DNA from: Ficedula albicollis
Lineage: Eukaryota; Chordata; Aves; Passeriformes; Muscicapidae
DNA length: 64,000 nucleotides
Direction of reading: 5' to 3'
Assembly (NCBI RefSeq): GCF_000247815.1
Contig: NC_021673.1
Span: 110,724,766 to 110,788,765 of the forward strand
The notes under the pieces were generated by a model, which ran no database searches, was not told where the DNA came from, and was given only the letters and a program-made list of their open reading frames with translations. Positions 14,701-30,000 of this stretch are shown in pieces. The position numbers were made by a program, and so were the translations under genes. Every line of letters starts with the position of its first letter. Positions within the stretch are counted from its first letter, which is position 1.

Positions 14701-15539
14701 GTTTAGGCTTACTCTCTTTTTTGTATTGTTTACAACATTAATGATTTGCATTTAATCAAATAATTCCAGTCCAGTTCCATTGTATAAATTTGTTCTCCAA
14801 GTGTTCACATAAAATCCTATTAGTGTGTTTTCTCTCAGCACATTTTGGGATACAATAGCCCATTACTATGAAAATGGAAATAACTGTACTCCCAGGCAGG
14901 TGAAGTGTTGCGTGGCATAACTGCTGTGCTACTAAATTTTACACTCACATTTTGTTATACGGTATAATTCATATCAGAAATGCAGGATGGTGACTTGTCA
15001 CACGTGGTATGTGCTGTGGGGTTTTTTTTAAGTTTTAGCAAAAATCAATCTAGCTGCATGAGCTGTGAGAGCAGGAGCTCCCTCCCCCATCTCTTCCATA
15101 TGTTCTGAATTAACTGCTGCATTCACATGAGCAAAACAGAGCTGGAAATAGAAACTGGAGCCCAGATCCTCCTTTGGCATAAACTGCACAAACTAGTACA
15201 GTTACACTGCAGCTAAAATGCATGGTTTGATGTGAATAAATAAAGATATGGCCCTTAAGGTTTCACTTATTTCATAGTCTTAGCCACTAAAAGAAAAGCA
15301 TCTGTGCTTTGCAGACTACAAGCCCACTGTTGTAAAAGAGGATGTCCCCCTTTGAAAGTGCTGTGCTGTACACCTTCCTAAAAGTCACATTAAGTCTTCT
15401 TCTTAAAATAAATATTAAGTCATTAAGTTTTATGATCTTTATGTGCTTTCACAATGCCATTAAAATTGTTCAGACTAGTATATTAACTATAGAAACTGAG
15501 AAATCTCAGTTGTTTTTGTCAATGTGACGTTGAGTTGAG
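8793..15539. other. Non-coding, unique sequence
   Basis: Nearly 7 kb in which no exon, RNA gene or transposon can be supported. Open frames are all under about 95 codons. An imperfect trinucleotide tract lies at 12693-12775. The sequence is AT-rich and interspersed with TAAT-containing words, typical of vertebrate intergenic or intronic DNA. Confidence 0.55.
12693..12775. repeat. Imperfect AAC/AGT trinucleotide tract
   Basis: AAC triplets pass into AGT/AGC/GGT triplets, giving a degenerate 3-bp periodicity over about 80 bases. This is a decayed microsatellite. The leucine/valine-rich minus-strand open frame across it is a by-product of the periodicity. Confidence 0.75.
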
Positions 15540-16735
15540 GACACCATGCAAAAAGCAACTGGGAAATCCTGAGAGAGCTCTGAAGCCTGGGAATCCAGGA
15601 AGGGTTCACTGAAAGCAATTTGTTCTTGAATTCTTTCTCTGGTGAAATGGCAGGCTCTGTGGATGAGTGGAGAACAGTGGATGTTTGCCTCAAATTTAGC
15701 AAACCTTTTGACATACTCTGGAAATACATCCACATAACTTCACTGAGGAGATAAGGTCTGGACGTGCAGTAGTAGTTAATGACAGGAAGTTGAATTGGCA
15801 GCAGTCTGATGTTCCTGGGAATCTGACATTGAGACTGATCCTGTTCATCATCTTCATCAAAAGCCTGGGTGATGGGCTGGTGGGGATGAGTCCCGTGCAA
15901 GTTATGGATGGTACAAGTCTGGGGGATGCAGCTGGCATGCTGCAGGGCAGGGCTTGCCAGGGTGGAACCTCAACAAGCTGGATGAATGGGCAGTAAGGAA
16001 CACTGTAAAGTTCAACAAAGGTAAATTCCTGTGCCTGGGATGGAATAAAGCCATGAATGGACACCAGCTGGAGTTTACTGGGGTAGAAGCTCTCCAGAAA
16101 TGGACCTTGTAGTCCTGGCAATGCTAAATGTGCCAACACTGTATCTTTAAGGGGAAGAAAGCTAAACACATCTTGGGCTGCACTAGCAAAAATATATTCA
16201 GCAGGTTAAACAAAGTGATTTTCCCTTCTGTTCAGTACTGACAAGCCCCACTTGGAGTGCTGGGTCCTGTTTAGGGGCACCTCAAAAGAGTTGTTGACAA
16301 ACTAGAAAGAGTCCAGAGGAGGGCTGCTAAAACATTGGCTAGCAAGAATATATTCAGCAGGCTAAACAAAGTGATTTTCCCTTCTGTTCAGTACACTAGC
16401 AAAAATATATTCAGCAGGTTAAACAAAGTGATTTTCCCTTCTGTTCAGTACTGACAAGCCCCACTTGGAGTGCTGGGTCCTGTTTAGGGGCACCTCAAAA
16501 GAGTTGTTGACAAACTAGAAAGAGTCCAGAGGAGGGCTGCTAAAACATTGAGGAGATTGGAGGATGTGACATACAAGGAAAGTCTACATTTTTTTGTGTG
16601 TGTATCTCATTGCAGTCTTTCATTACCTGAGGAAGTGTTAGAGGCAGCCCAGAGCCCAACTCTTCTTCATGCACAAAAAGGGGATGACAGATGACAGCAA
16701 TGAGCTGCAGAAAGGGAAATTCTGACTAAAATATT
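15540..16735 (+). mobile_element. CR1 LINE fragment, reverse transcriptase part of ORF2
   Basis: Plus-strand remnant of the CR1 ORF2. The sequence shows a degraded reverse-transcriptase motif, FSKPFD at 15695-15712 (the family normally has FSKAFD). It is followed by LFIIFIKSLGDG at 15841-15876, matching the family's LFNIFIND-type segment. It then passes through the region around AAAGTTCAACAAAGG (about 16007-16021) and the CTTGGAGTGCTGGGTCCTG / GAGTCCAGAGGAGGGCTGC segments at about 16251-16330. Frameshifts and stops are frequent and the FADD catalytic box is not recognisable, so the copy is non-functional. It contains an internal triplication (16181-16550). CR1-like similarity stops near 16735 and resumes at about 17456. 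The 5' limit is approximate. Confidence 0.87.
16181..16550 (+). repeat. Triplicated segment inside the CR1 copy
   Basis: A 157-bp stretch starting CACTAGCAAAAATATATTCA is present in full at 16181-16337 and 16394-16550. A 55-bp partial copy of its start lies between them at 16339-16393. The two full copies are practically identical, while the CR1 copy around them is old and diverged. The duplication is therefore much younger than the insertion. This full-partial-full layout is the same as at 8245-8792. Confidence 0.93.
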
Positions 16736-17455
16736 CTCAATACAAAGTGTGTTGAGGCAGGTTCACATGCGTGGAGGTGTATCAGCAAAATCCATCCATA
16801 GCTGATGGTGCACAGAGTAATTTCTAGGGAAAAATAAAAGGGTAAGAGAAGGAGAAACAGACAGAAAGAGGGTGGTGGGTAAACTGCTCGTGGGCCAGCT
16901 GGGAAGGGAAGTGATAAGGGTCTCCAGATGAACACCTTCCTGCCTCCTATGCAGCAGGGGTCCTTTACAGTAATTTTTCCACAGTAACTCTGTAGGCTTC
17001 CACCAGCTCTTGCTCAAACTCCCGGCTGGTCACTCCTGCTGAGGAGTGTTAGCACTGCCTGGAGTGTTCTTTGATGAGCAGCAGGTGCCTCAAAGCTGAG
17101 CTTTGTGGGGGTACATTGTTGGTTCTGTAATGTAATCCAGATGTGACAGCTGGAGGGAAAAGTGGAGAAGGGGAGAAAGAAGAGGTGACTGTCACACCAG
17201 AAGAAACCCCTCCCTGCCAAAATCACTGTTTGCAGGTGCTTGAGAGAAACAGCATGAAGGAGCAGCTTGAGAGCAGCTGAAGAAAGACACCATGGCAGAG
17301 GCTCTGGAAAGCACTGCCCTGGCAGCTGGTGTGAGAAGGAGCAAAGCTGGGCCTGGGAAAGGAGAAAAGGAGGTCTGCAGGCTGCAGGCAGAAGGCCTTT
17401 TGCAAGGCAGCAGGCTAAGGCATCTATGGCACTGTGCAGCAAGGCTGAAAGGGAG
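16736..17455. other. ~720-bp unassigned insert splitting the CR1 copy
   Basis: CR1-like sequence is interrupted here and continues at about 17456 in the same orientation. The inserted block is GC-richer than its surroundings and I cannot assign it to a family. It includes a plus-strand open frame starting at 17292 in a strong initiation context (ACCATGG) and minus-strand frames up to 142 codons. None has a recognisable domain, and the plus-strand frame runs on into CR1 sequence. No target-site duplication could be fixed because the CR1 edges are too diverged. It could be a nested retroelement or ancestral sequence from a less familiar CR1 subfamily. Confidence 0.45.
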
Positions 17456-17570
17456 AGACTTCACTGAGACAGTGGCGTGGCACTGGGTCAGGATCCCAGA
17501 GAGGCTGCGGAATCTCACTGCCCATGGACACCCAAACACTGATGGGACAAGGTCCTGGGCAACCCCCCCC
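17456..17570 (+). mobile_element. CR1 LINE fragment, continuation toward the 3' end
   Basis: The segment GGCACTGGGTCAGGATCCCA then GAGAGGCTGCGGAATCTC, followed by GGGACAAGGTCCTGGGCAACC, is the degraded counterpart of the CR1 stretch encoding the end of ORF2 (family form near GCACTGGAACAGGTTGCCCA). It is in the same orientation as the fragment ending at 16735 and follows it in element order, so both most likely come from one insertion. The ATTCTATG-type 3' terminus is missing. Confidence 0.7.
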
Positions 17571-18052
17571 GAAAGCAGCCTTGTTCTGAGTGTGGGTTTG
17601 GAATAGAGCCCTCTTCCAAATTAGATTAACCTATAATCCTCTGTAATTAGTGTGCCATAAACACTGTAAATATATTTCAATTGGTAACTGAAGGCTTGAA
17701 ATCTTCTCTAAAAATTCCTGTGAGCTCATGCTCACATTGGGCATATTTTGATCTTCATAGGAAGATGATTAAAAAAAGATTACTTTAATTGACATAATTT
17801 TTATAGGGACTTAATCTTTTCACTTTCTTTGGATTGAGACTTATGAAAAATGTAAAAGATGATTCAAGCATAAGTACCAAAGACACTGAAGGTTTTGCAG
17901 CTATATTTGACTCAATAGTGAATTCAAGGAAAGCTATAATAATGAAGCTTTTTTAAGATCATGAAATCTCCTTAATAATACTATTCATAAAAAGAAGTGT
18001 TTACTGCTTGAATTAAATGCCTCCCAAACATTAAAAATCATCCATATATATA
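17571..18052. other. Non-coding, AT-rich
   Basis: AT-rich unique sequence leading from the CR1 remnant to the poly-G tract. No open frame of interest. The last bases before the tract are an alternating TATATATA run. Confidence 0.6.
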
Positions 18053-20852
<2,800 letters not shown>

Positions 20853-21343
20853 TGAAAACACGTCGGGGTAGCCCCGCCTCCTCGTCATCTGTCTGTGCAC
20901 TGCTAATCTTATCATGCCTAAATTCGTGCCCTCTTAAATATAGGTTGGCAAAATAAGACCTTTACAGGCGACATTGGTGAGTCAATTTGCCTTCTAATTG
21001 TGGGATTTCTCGAGTGAATTTAGTGCTTTAGAAAGTGGTGCCTATGGCACCCATGAAAGGATTAGTTTATGAGGGCCAGCTCTTAGAAACAGCCCAACAA
21101 TAGCGCCTTATCCTCAGGATCACTTATCAGTCAATGGGAGTTTGTTCTCAGGAGGGCCAGAGCCAATGGGTAAACTCCTGTTTATGCTAGCCGAGGAACT
21201 CTGTCTTCAACGTTTGGATAAATTATCACTTTGTATCCTGTCGAGGTAGAGTAGTACGGGGAGCTTAGAGGAGCCTTCAGCTTTTGCTCGTGCAGCTTTG
21301 AGTCTCTTCGCTCTGCCTGTGCAACACAATAAATTTGTTCTCA
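20853..21343 (+). mobile_element. Probable solo LTR of an endogenous retrovirus
   Basis: This block differs from its AT-rich surroundings. It is enriched in CpG (CGTCGGGGTAGCCCCGCC near 20861) and contains a short hairpin (CGGGG-TAG-CCCCG). Near its right side it has an AATAAA signal (21328-21333) closely preceded by a pyrimidine-rich, CG-containing stretch (TCTCTTCGCTCTGCCTGTGC), the usual look of an R/U5 junction. A TG at 20853 and a CA at 21342-21343 could be the ends, but I found no matching target-site duplication, so both limits are approximate. No primer-binding site or gag/pol sequence follows, so if it is an LTR it is solitary. I cannot name the family. Confidence 0.5.
21328..21333 (+). 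promoter_or_regulatory. AATAAA polyadenylation signal in the probable LTR
   Basis: Canonical hexamer about 15 bases before TTCTCA, at the position expected for the end of R in a retroviral LTR. No use as a signal can be shown from sequence alone. Confidence 0.45.
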
Positions 21344-23293
21344 CGTGGAGATATGTAGCCTCATCTTATGCCTCTCCTTTCCCACCCATAAATCCCTTCC
21401 AGCTGAACCAACGAAGCTGGAGCATTCCCAAAAGCTGCATGGGTCTTATGGGATCTGGACAACCTGGGACGTCATAACAAGGAAGGTAGTAGTGCCTCTA
21501 ATGGTTGCCACAAAGAATAATGGTATTTCTGCTGTGGTGAGTGAAGAGGAAGTGACAACTCATTTGGTAAAACAACAGCATTGGTTTTGAGAGCTGGTCT
21601 GGAACTACTGTTCCTGGTACGATTACACCACTCCCAGCACACATCTGGCTTTGTACGGACTGGATTTCTGCATCTGCCAGTGAACATGAGGTCCTAGATG
21701 TTTGTGTTGGATTGGTGTGACTTGAAAAACTGCTTCTGGTTTAACAAATGTAGGGTAAGAACAAATGAAGGGAAAGCCACACTATCTTTACTAATAATAT
21801 TCTCTCTTTACTAAAATCCCATAGAGATGTAGCAGACATTGGTGATATTAATATTATGGGACTTAGCTGATGCTAAGAAGCATTTGGGAAAACTTTGACT
21901 GACTGGCTCAGGCAGTTGCTAATGAGGATATATCACTTACAGGGATATGGCAGAGTAAAGAGGTTTATTTCTCAGTATGTTTTTGCCCTGTCTGAGAGAT
22001 GAGAAAAATATTCAAGCAAATGTGAAACATGAGGAGTTGTAGGTCTCTGCCCTGCCTCAGCCCTGATGGTGTGAAGCAGCTGAAAAGGGTTTACTCCCTA
22101 CCCTATCACAGCATAGAGACACCATGGTGCTGTGAGCTGCAGGAGGGACCTTTTTGCATGGAGATCAACACCCAGGGGCAACAGCCTGGAGAAAATACAG
22201 CCAAGAGCTGCTATCCTAGGCAGAGCCTGATGAGAAATGGCTTGAGGCACCCAGGGGGCTTCCCTGTGCAAAACACTCCCCCCGGATGAAAGAACAGAAA
22301 TGTTGCTGATTTCAGGCACACCAAAAGTTTCAGGATGTAGCTCTGCTTGCCTCTGCGGAAACAACTCATCATCCTTGTTACCCTTGAGACTTCTGGCTGA
22401 TGTATCCTTCTTCCATTAGCCACCAAATTCTCTGAGGCTTCCCTGGGAAGGAATCATTCTGCTTTCCTCAAAGCACAGGAAAAGGGATTTATTTATTTGT
22501 TTAGATGTTTTTCTGGGCTGTGCTTTTCCCTTCTGACAATGGAGGTGCTTGGAATGTGTGAATAGAGATAATGTGGACAGATTGATCTGCACTAAATGAA
22601 TCTCAAGACAGTTTCTTTGAGAAGCCTATTTGAAATGTCTTTATTATTTTAAAAGAGAAAACTCCAGCCACAAGATTTTACCAAGGATACAGTGACTTAT
22701 TATGTTGTGGACTCCAATAAATCTTGGATTCCAAAATAGATACAGTCACTATGAAATCATGTGCATGAATTTTTCAGATTTATTCCCAGTCTTGGAGTGT
22801 ATTTACAAGTATACGGTTCTTAATACTATGTTTCACCTAATACAACTGAATTCTCGTATTGTCATTGTGGGAAGTAATGTGACATTAGGTTTAATCCCAC
22901 TGAAGCTAATGAAGTTCTCTGGGGACTACTCAACACAGCCAAAATTGTTTCAATACTAGTGTAATGCAGAATAACAATAATTGTTCAGGATATATGCTTT
23001 TCACTGTACAAATCCCTCAGTTTCTTAAAATAAACAGTGTTAGATACGATCTTTAGGTATCTATATTTTTCCATCCAGAGGGAAAAAACACAATAACAAA
23101 ACCTTAGCTGTAAACTTCAGGGTTAAACATTTTTGCATTTCTGCTCACGCCCTTCATGGTATCTTTCAGAAGGAGAGTAGGCATAACTGGAAAACCATAA
23201 GCACAATTTATATGCATTTTAAATGGGCTGAGCTAACATTCAGTTTAATTGGAAAGAGTTCTGAATGCAAAGCAAAGCACCATATGTTAAAAT

Positions 23294-23295
<2 letters not shown>

Positions 23296-23323
<28 letters not shown>
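23296..23323. repeat. Poly-T run, 28 bp
   Basis: Pure T homopolymer flanked by AATGC and AAAATTTC. No adjacent retroposon body is recognisable, so it is probably a simple repeat rather than a retroposed tail. Confidence 0.9.
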
Positions 23324-23328
<5 letters not shown>

Positions 23329-24120
23329 TTCAGATGTTTGTATATAAATTAATACCTGTTTTGTACTATTTCTGGAGGAGGTGGAAGTTTTCAGCTCTAT
23401 AGCCAAGAGTTGCTAGAACAAAGACCCTGTGCTGTCCGGTCTTGAAAATAAACAAATTGACAAATCTGTTCTTTGTGCCACAGCCACCAGTTCCTTGGTA
23501 TATTCGCAAATGCAGAAACATAAAGCTGAATAATCTGCTACTCTCAAGACTGCACATTAGGCAATTAAGGGGGTATGTTTGCAGGCAGGCACACTGGGCA
23601 TTAGGCACACAACTATTAACAGTGATAAGAATTGGGCATTTAATTCCCTTCATAGGGACGAAAATGTATCTCCGCTTTTTAATGTGAGCCAGCGTACTAG
23701 TATGTGATAAACATGGATCAATAGCAAAGGATTTTTAAATTTAGAAAGCTGTTCCTCTACCACAGAATTGGCAACAGAGAGTGTTTCCTAGTAATAGAAC
23801 CAGTCTACCTTTGCTGAGACAGGAGCAAAGTTATCTGAGGAAGTAGCAACACTGTCATTTATTTTAATGAGGCTTGTTCTCCAACAAATGCTGTTTCCGC
23901 ACTCTCGGGAAGGTTCCAGTAATGCTATAAAAAATGAAAAAGCCCTAACAAATGCTTGAGCATGTCTGTGTTTACATAACCTCAGATCATGGCATATAAC
24001 AGGGCCCTGTGTTCATACAGTAGCAGAGTTATTTAACCATGTGTGCCTGCCCTTGTTGAATATTCAGGTTTTCAGTCCAGCTGATAAACTGATTGTCACG
24101 TATCCTGAGGTGATTCACTG

Positions 24121-24214
24121 AAACCTCAGATTCAAACTTCCCCAGATGGATATAGGTGATTCATCTGTTTGTTGGGCACTAAAACCTCAGATTCAAACTT
24201 CCCCAGATGGATAT
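24121..24214. repeat. Direct duplication, 33-bp unit, 61-bp period
   Basis: The 33-bp unit starting AAACCTCAGATTCAAACTTC occurs identically at 24121-24153 and 24182-24214, separated by 28 bp of non-repeated sequence. Confidence 0.9.
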
Positions 24215-27200
24215 TGAAAAACCTGTTGCTTTTAGGACATTAAGGATTCATTATCCTCATTCCTTTCCATGGCATTTTTATAGAACCTTATGGCTTGCCA
24301 GTCCCATCGCAGCTAAAGGATGAAAAAATCCCCCAATAAGTCAGTTTTGATGTGGGGTTTTTCAGTGTGAGTGTAGGGAGAAAACCATGCCAAAAGTGAC
24401 ATGCCTCCATTTACTTTAAGTTTTGTATTTCATCAGTCTAGCAAACCCAGTGGGAAACTTAATTTCTAAACACGAACATTATTGAATTACAGAAGCTCTA
24501 TTTAGATCAATCAGTTCATGCCAAAATTATTAGACTTCACAAGGAAAAAATAAATTTTTGACTAGAAATATCAGCAGACATATCAGCACTACTTGTGTTA
24601 AATGTAATAACTATACTTTAATGCATTATTACTTCATGCTGAAGACCTATTGTCTACTTTTGTAAAACCTGAAAAGCTTGTACCTGGATGTTTACAAATA
24701 TTTTCTTTATCACGTAATCACCAGTCTGGATTAGACAGTTGTTTCTGTTAGGGGAGTGCCCTTGACCATTTTTTCCCTCTGCCTGTGCCTCTTCTTTCTT
24801 CACGCTACTGGAAGTTTCTGGTGAAGGAGATCTTGTTCAAGAATCCAGTGTGGGAAAATTAAGATCTAGAAAAGGAGGAGGGAAATTTAGAGAATATAAA
24901 CAGAAGAAGCAACACAAGAAAAATTATGCAATGGTATAGAACCAGCATAAGCATGTGGTGAAAATCGAATGTTCTTTTAGCAGGCGTGGTTTTTGAGCGT
25001 GCTAGTTAGAGTTTCTTCTACAGCAATGAGTTGTCATGCCTTGTCACATACAAAGCTGTGGGTTTATTATAGATTAACTTGTGACATTTTTAACTTTCCT
25101 GGAGCAACTTTGAAATGGAAGTTAGACTAAAAGCTTAGACGATGTTTGTTCCACGAAGCAGTAATTGATGAAAAAGTGTTTGATGAGTAAAAGTTATGGA
25201 CCTCTTATTGGAAATTAAACCTTATTCATGGAGAAACTTCATGCTAGGAAATTGGGGTTGTCGTGCTTTATGATTCAGAAAGAGTGGGCAATGCTTGTAG
25301 CAGTGTGAAATGGAACTTGAGCTCAGCAACAATAATTTCTTCTCATATACTAGCAACAACATTTTCATGATGCCTCTAAGGAAAAAACAGCTTAAACTGG
25401 GGGAAAAAAATCAGAAAGGCACAGATTTTTCTGAAAAGTATAGTAAATGACACTTGTTAACACTTGCATTTGAGGCTGCAGTCACTTTACTGTAGTCCAC
25501 AGTAAGGGTTATAATATGCATGGTACTTTTTGATACTTCTCTTTTACAAGAAACCATGAAAGATAAAGCATAATTGAAGAATTCTGTGGTAAAGATGGCT
25601 ATCAGTTGCCCTTTCACCTTGTCATTTCTCTATTGTGAGCTTCGAGAGAAGGTGATAAAATATCTTGCCAGCAAAAATGCTACATAGCGCATTTTTTTCT
25701 GCACTGTTAAATTCTCTTTTATAAATGAAAGCCAAATTCCACATGTGATGCAGCCTTTTTATTCTGCTGTGGTATAGGTTTGTAAAAGGTTAAGCTAAAG
25801 TATTCTGTTTCTATTTTCAATGTATATTCAATGGACAAAATGGGAAAAAAGTATTTAATAACATTTCTTATTAAAATCACATCTTTGTTTGGCAATCTCA
25901 GCCTGTAAAATCCTGTAAAATGGAATATCATCCAAGGTTAATCCAAGGTTATTCATGAAATATCCGCAGATTTATGCCATGCCACCCTTCCCTGTGCTTC
26001 TTAGATAAACACAGTGCATATGCAATACATGACTTTAAATATGTAGAAAAAAATTACCAATCCCTTTGAAGCCAGAAAAAGGTTTGTCAGAGGAAATACC
26101 CAGGCAGTAAAGATGCTACAAGGGATAAGCAAAACCCACTTGATTGTTTAGACACCTATTAGGGGGCAATGGCTTAATGCAGAAGCTACTCCTATTTGCC
26201 ACAGCTCATAAGAGAGTTGTTTTCTGTCAGAGGCAGTGCTACCACGGTGAGGTGTCTGGTCAGGTGTGGCAGGGGACACAGTGTAAAACATGGATCTGTG
26301 CTTTACAAATAACCTGTGTCTCACTACTGGCAGTGCATCTGCTGCTATGACATTACTTAGAGGAATTAAGGAGCCCAGGCTGCTGTCCTGAGCAGGCACT
26401 TATCTTTGACACTGAGGAACTGATTGGTGTAAGCTAGTTAATGCCACAAAATGAAGGGAATTATCCTTCAGAAATAAAGAAGTGATAAGATTTTTCAAAT
26501 GCTGTGAGTCTGAAAATGAATGACTTACCCAATCCTAGAAATAGTCCTGCCTAATTTTATAATTCCTCTAAATTAGACTAGCCACATGCTTACTGCTAAG
26601 CTCAAATCTGTCTGCAGGATCTAACATATGTTAAATCATGTGTCTGATTCCCTGCAACCTATTCTGCAACTCAAAAATGCACCGAAGAGCTGTCCTGTAA
26701 TTTCCATGATATACTGGCAGCTGAAAACAAATTGTGACTGTCTTGCTGAAATTTTGTGACCCAGGAACATTTTGTGATAAATGTGTTTGCACAAAAACTA
26801 ATCAAATCCAAAAAGAAGGAGAAATCTGTGATTCCAGGGAATATTTTACTTTCTTGCAAAAAGCAAACACTACAGTGGAAATCACTTTTCTCACCACAGA
26901 AATACTATCACCTCCAAATAACTATTTTTGGAAGTTTCTTGCTATAGCTATAATTGACAGAATGTAAAGAGCTATTTCTTTTGAACATGTTGAACCTTAG
27001 CAATTCCTTTTCTGATTTCGTGAAAATGCAAAATTAAGAGTGATTTTTAAAGTATGTACTCTATTTGGAAGGGAAGTGGTTTATGGCATATTGAAGCTAA
27101 GAAATAAAATTCAGGTCACACTTGTGAAGGACTGCCCTGATTTCTTTACAGACAGATTTCAGCATGTAATGTTAGGCACTCTGTTAATTTGCAACCTGAA

Positions 27201-27800
27201 TTTTTACTCATGGCTTCTCGATGTAAGCAGCTTTGTTTCTCCTGGATACATTTGCACGATGCCTGGTTTCTATACAAGGGAACGGGAAAAGCTCTCTCAT
27301 GGCGCTGGTGCAAAACCCAAGTAAAATTTCTTGCAAACTATCTGGCTTGGGCAGGCCAGCCAGTTCCTTCTTTTCTTTCCTAAGAATTGCTGTCTGCATC
27401 AGGCTAAAACGTCTGGTGACTCAGGAAAACCTGATTAATTTCAAGGTTAGTCATTGCACAGCCCTTGACTTGGTGAGTGTTACTTCCAGCACTGCCCTCT
27501 AATTGACCTCGACATTGGGCTTGTGGAGGCAGCACTGATAAGGGGTGAGTGGCAGTTCAGCTGCATGCGAGCTCTGAGCCAGGTGACTGAGTGGCCCAGA
27601 GCTTGTGTGTCTCCTTCTCTGCGTGGGTGATGCTGCGGGCTGTGACCTTCATGCTGAGGGTGCTGAGCTAAAAGCACCCAACCTGTCTCTTTCGGCGCCT
27701 GGTTTGCTTCCAAATGTCACTGGTTTTACAAGGTAGCAGAATCATTCTTTTGACAGGTCCAACAGGGAAAAGAGTAAAAAAGTAACCCAAGCAAATGAAC

Positions 27801-27835
27801 AAAAAAAAAAAAAAAAAAAAAAAAGAAAAAAAAAA
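27801..27835. repeat. Poly-A run with one G
   Basis: An A-rich stretch of 35 bases interrupted by a single G at about 27825. No retroposon body is recognisable upstream. Confidence 0.9.
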
Positions 27836-30000
27836 TTAAAAACCCCAAACCTGGGAAAAAAGCTTCTGCTCTTTAAAACAGGGAAAAGTTCCACCGAGTG
27901 TACTCCACTGCAGTCACGCAGTGTCAATGCTTACCCTCCCCTAATCCGTTGTTAGCTATCATCTCCCCACTCTGATAGTTACCTCTCACCTTCTTAATCA
28001 AATTGTCATAAATAGGTCAGGAATTCTTGCTACTGGCTTTATTCAATAGCACCTCTTTATCTCTTACTTGTTTTAAGCCCCATACAATTTTCTCCTATTT
28101 TTCCATGTGCTCTGTTCTCATGACAATCACTTCTGTTTGATTGCTGCTACAAGGCCCTGATTGCAATTCTTCACTGATGAAAGAGTGCCGAGACTTGGGG
28201 ATTAGGGTTGTGTTCCAAATTCTGCCAAAAACATCCTGCCTTCAGGCAGTGCATTCTGGATATATGTTTGGTTATACAGAATATTTGTTTACCCCAGAAC
28301 AAAAGAATAAACAAGAAACAGGAAAAATAATCCCAAAATGATTTTCTATATTTCCTGGCAGAATTCATGGGCTATAGCTCACAATTATTTTAAATCCATT
28401 TTAACTCTGATAAGGTAGTGCTTCTCTTGTGGGAGGCTGGAGGTGTATCCCTGTTAATGATTGTGAGATTGTCCATAACAAGCTTTCCCAGAACACGGCT
28501 GCCGTCTGACACCAGTCTGATAAGTGTGAATAAACCATTAACAATCTAAGTTCATTAACAATGGACCAGGTTGGTTTGGCTTCCTTATTTCATCGTGGCT
28601 TCGTTTTTGCAGATTGCACGTATTACAATAGGATTTATCTTAGTAAAAGTATTGGCTTTTAATTGTAGGATTATACTGAGCAATTCCCAGCTCCCCCATG
28701 GGAATTCAGCTGTTTTTCCCCACTGACTAGAAGATGAGTTTTTTACTGGTTATGCACAAGCCTGGGAGCTGGGGAGTCCAGCTTTTATTCCCAGTTATGT
28801 CTGTGATCTACTTTGGGATTTCCCAGTGCCTCAGTTTTACCCAAATAATGGCGTTACTCACTTTTTGATAGGAGTGCTAGGAAAATCCTTGGGTTGTTTG
28901 CTGCTTCACTGAACATGAAGTTGCACTGCACTTACTGAGGGCAGATCAGTCATTCAACTAATTTGAGCAATAGCTGGAGACACTGTGATTCTACAGAAAG
29001 TCACAACCTGTGTCTTGGTGTGCAATGTTGTGCATAAACTGAGTATCACTGTTGTCCCAGCTCTATTGGGCAATCTCTCCATGGTTTAAATGGGAGCATT
29101 GGAGGATACTGTGGCAATGTGAGCAAATGGATTTTATGAGGCTCTCTGCAGCATCTGAACTTTTAATCTTTCCTAACTAAATTTCCAATCTGTTTAAAAT
29201 ATTCTCATTGTTTTTATCTATCCCTCCAGCCCACCTGTATGTGTAAATATACAAATGTACACTCACATACACTCTTTAGACTGTCAACTTCTCTGTCTTC
29301 CTTGTCCAGGCTGACAAAAATACCAAAAATACAAACACCAAAAAATCCCAACAATTGAGAATCAAGGGAAGATTTTAAATAGCTGTTCCTTTCACACATA
29401 AAAAGTTCTGAGGAATTAGAAATGAAAAGACACCCTTGTTTTTATTCAGGAGTGATATTGTGAAGCTAATTAGTTGTTAATTTTTTTTTTTTCCCAACAC
29501 CCTCCTGTATATTATCATTATGCCAAGAGTAGGTGTACAATGCTTCCTCCTCTATAGTGAAATTGCTGTTATATAATCATATTAGGATGACTAAGGAAAG
29601 AAGATAATATTTGGAAAATTCTTTTAGATTTCAGGAGCTTTTAGTCCCACATATATATACATGAACATATATGCATAATATGCATGCATACATATATTCT
29701 CTCATATATACACACATACGTATAGCTATAGCCCCTTTGCCTCTCCACTGTGCATCAAAAAGGCATCCATAATGTCTTTTTCACAAGCTATTTCATTTCA
29801 CAAAACTTTCACATCTCCAAATGACCAGTTTTAATCACTATCACCCAGTCCTCTAACAAGGTACAATAAAATATGTATAGGAGACCAATTACTTAATCAA
29901 GCCAATAACAGGTTATACCTACACTGCTCCACTTTGTGTATTCATAGCACTAGCATATTTGTTTTCCATCCTTGTTATTTTATTTTTTGCTTTCTACCCT

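Larger units (their letters stand above)
21344..29599. other. Non-coding, unique sequence
   Basis: About 8 kb without a supportable gene. Frames near 21345-21590 and 22029-22364 are short, overlap on both strands and lack domains. Simple-sequence contents are a 28-base T-run (23296-23323), a small duplication (24121-24214) and an A-run (27801-27835). The stretches 23440-23700 and 28440-28700 are repeat-free and rich in TAAT-type words, so they could be conserved regulatory elements, but that cannot be judged from one genome. Confidence 0.5.

Noticed and set aside
17292..17606. 104-codon frame with strong ACCATGG start
   Set aside because: No domain, runs into CR1 remnant sequence, and the opposite strand is equally open.
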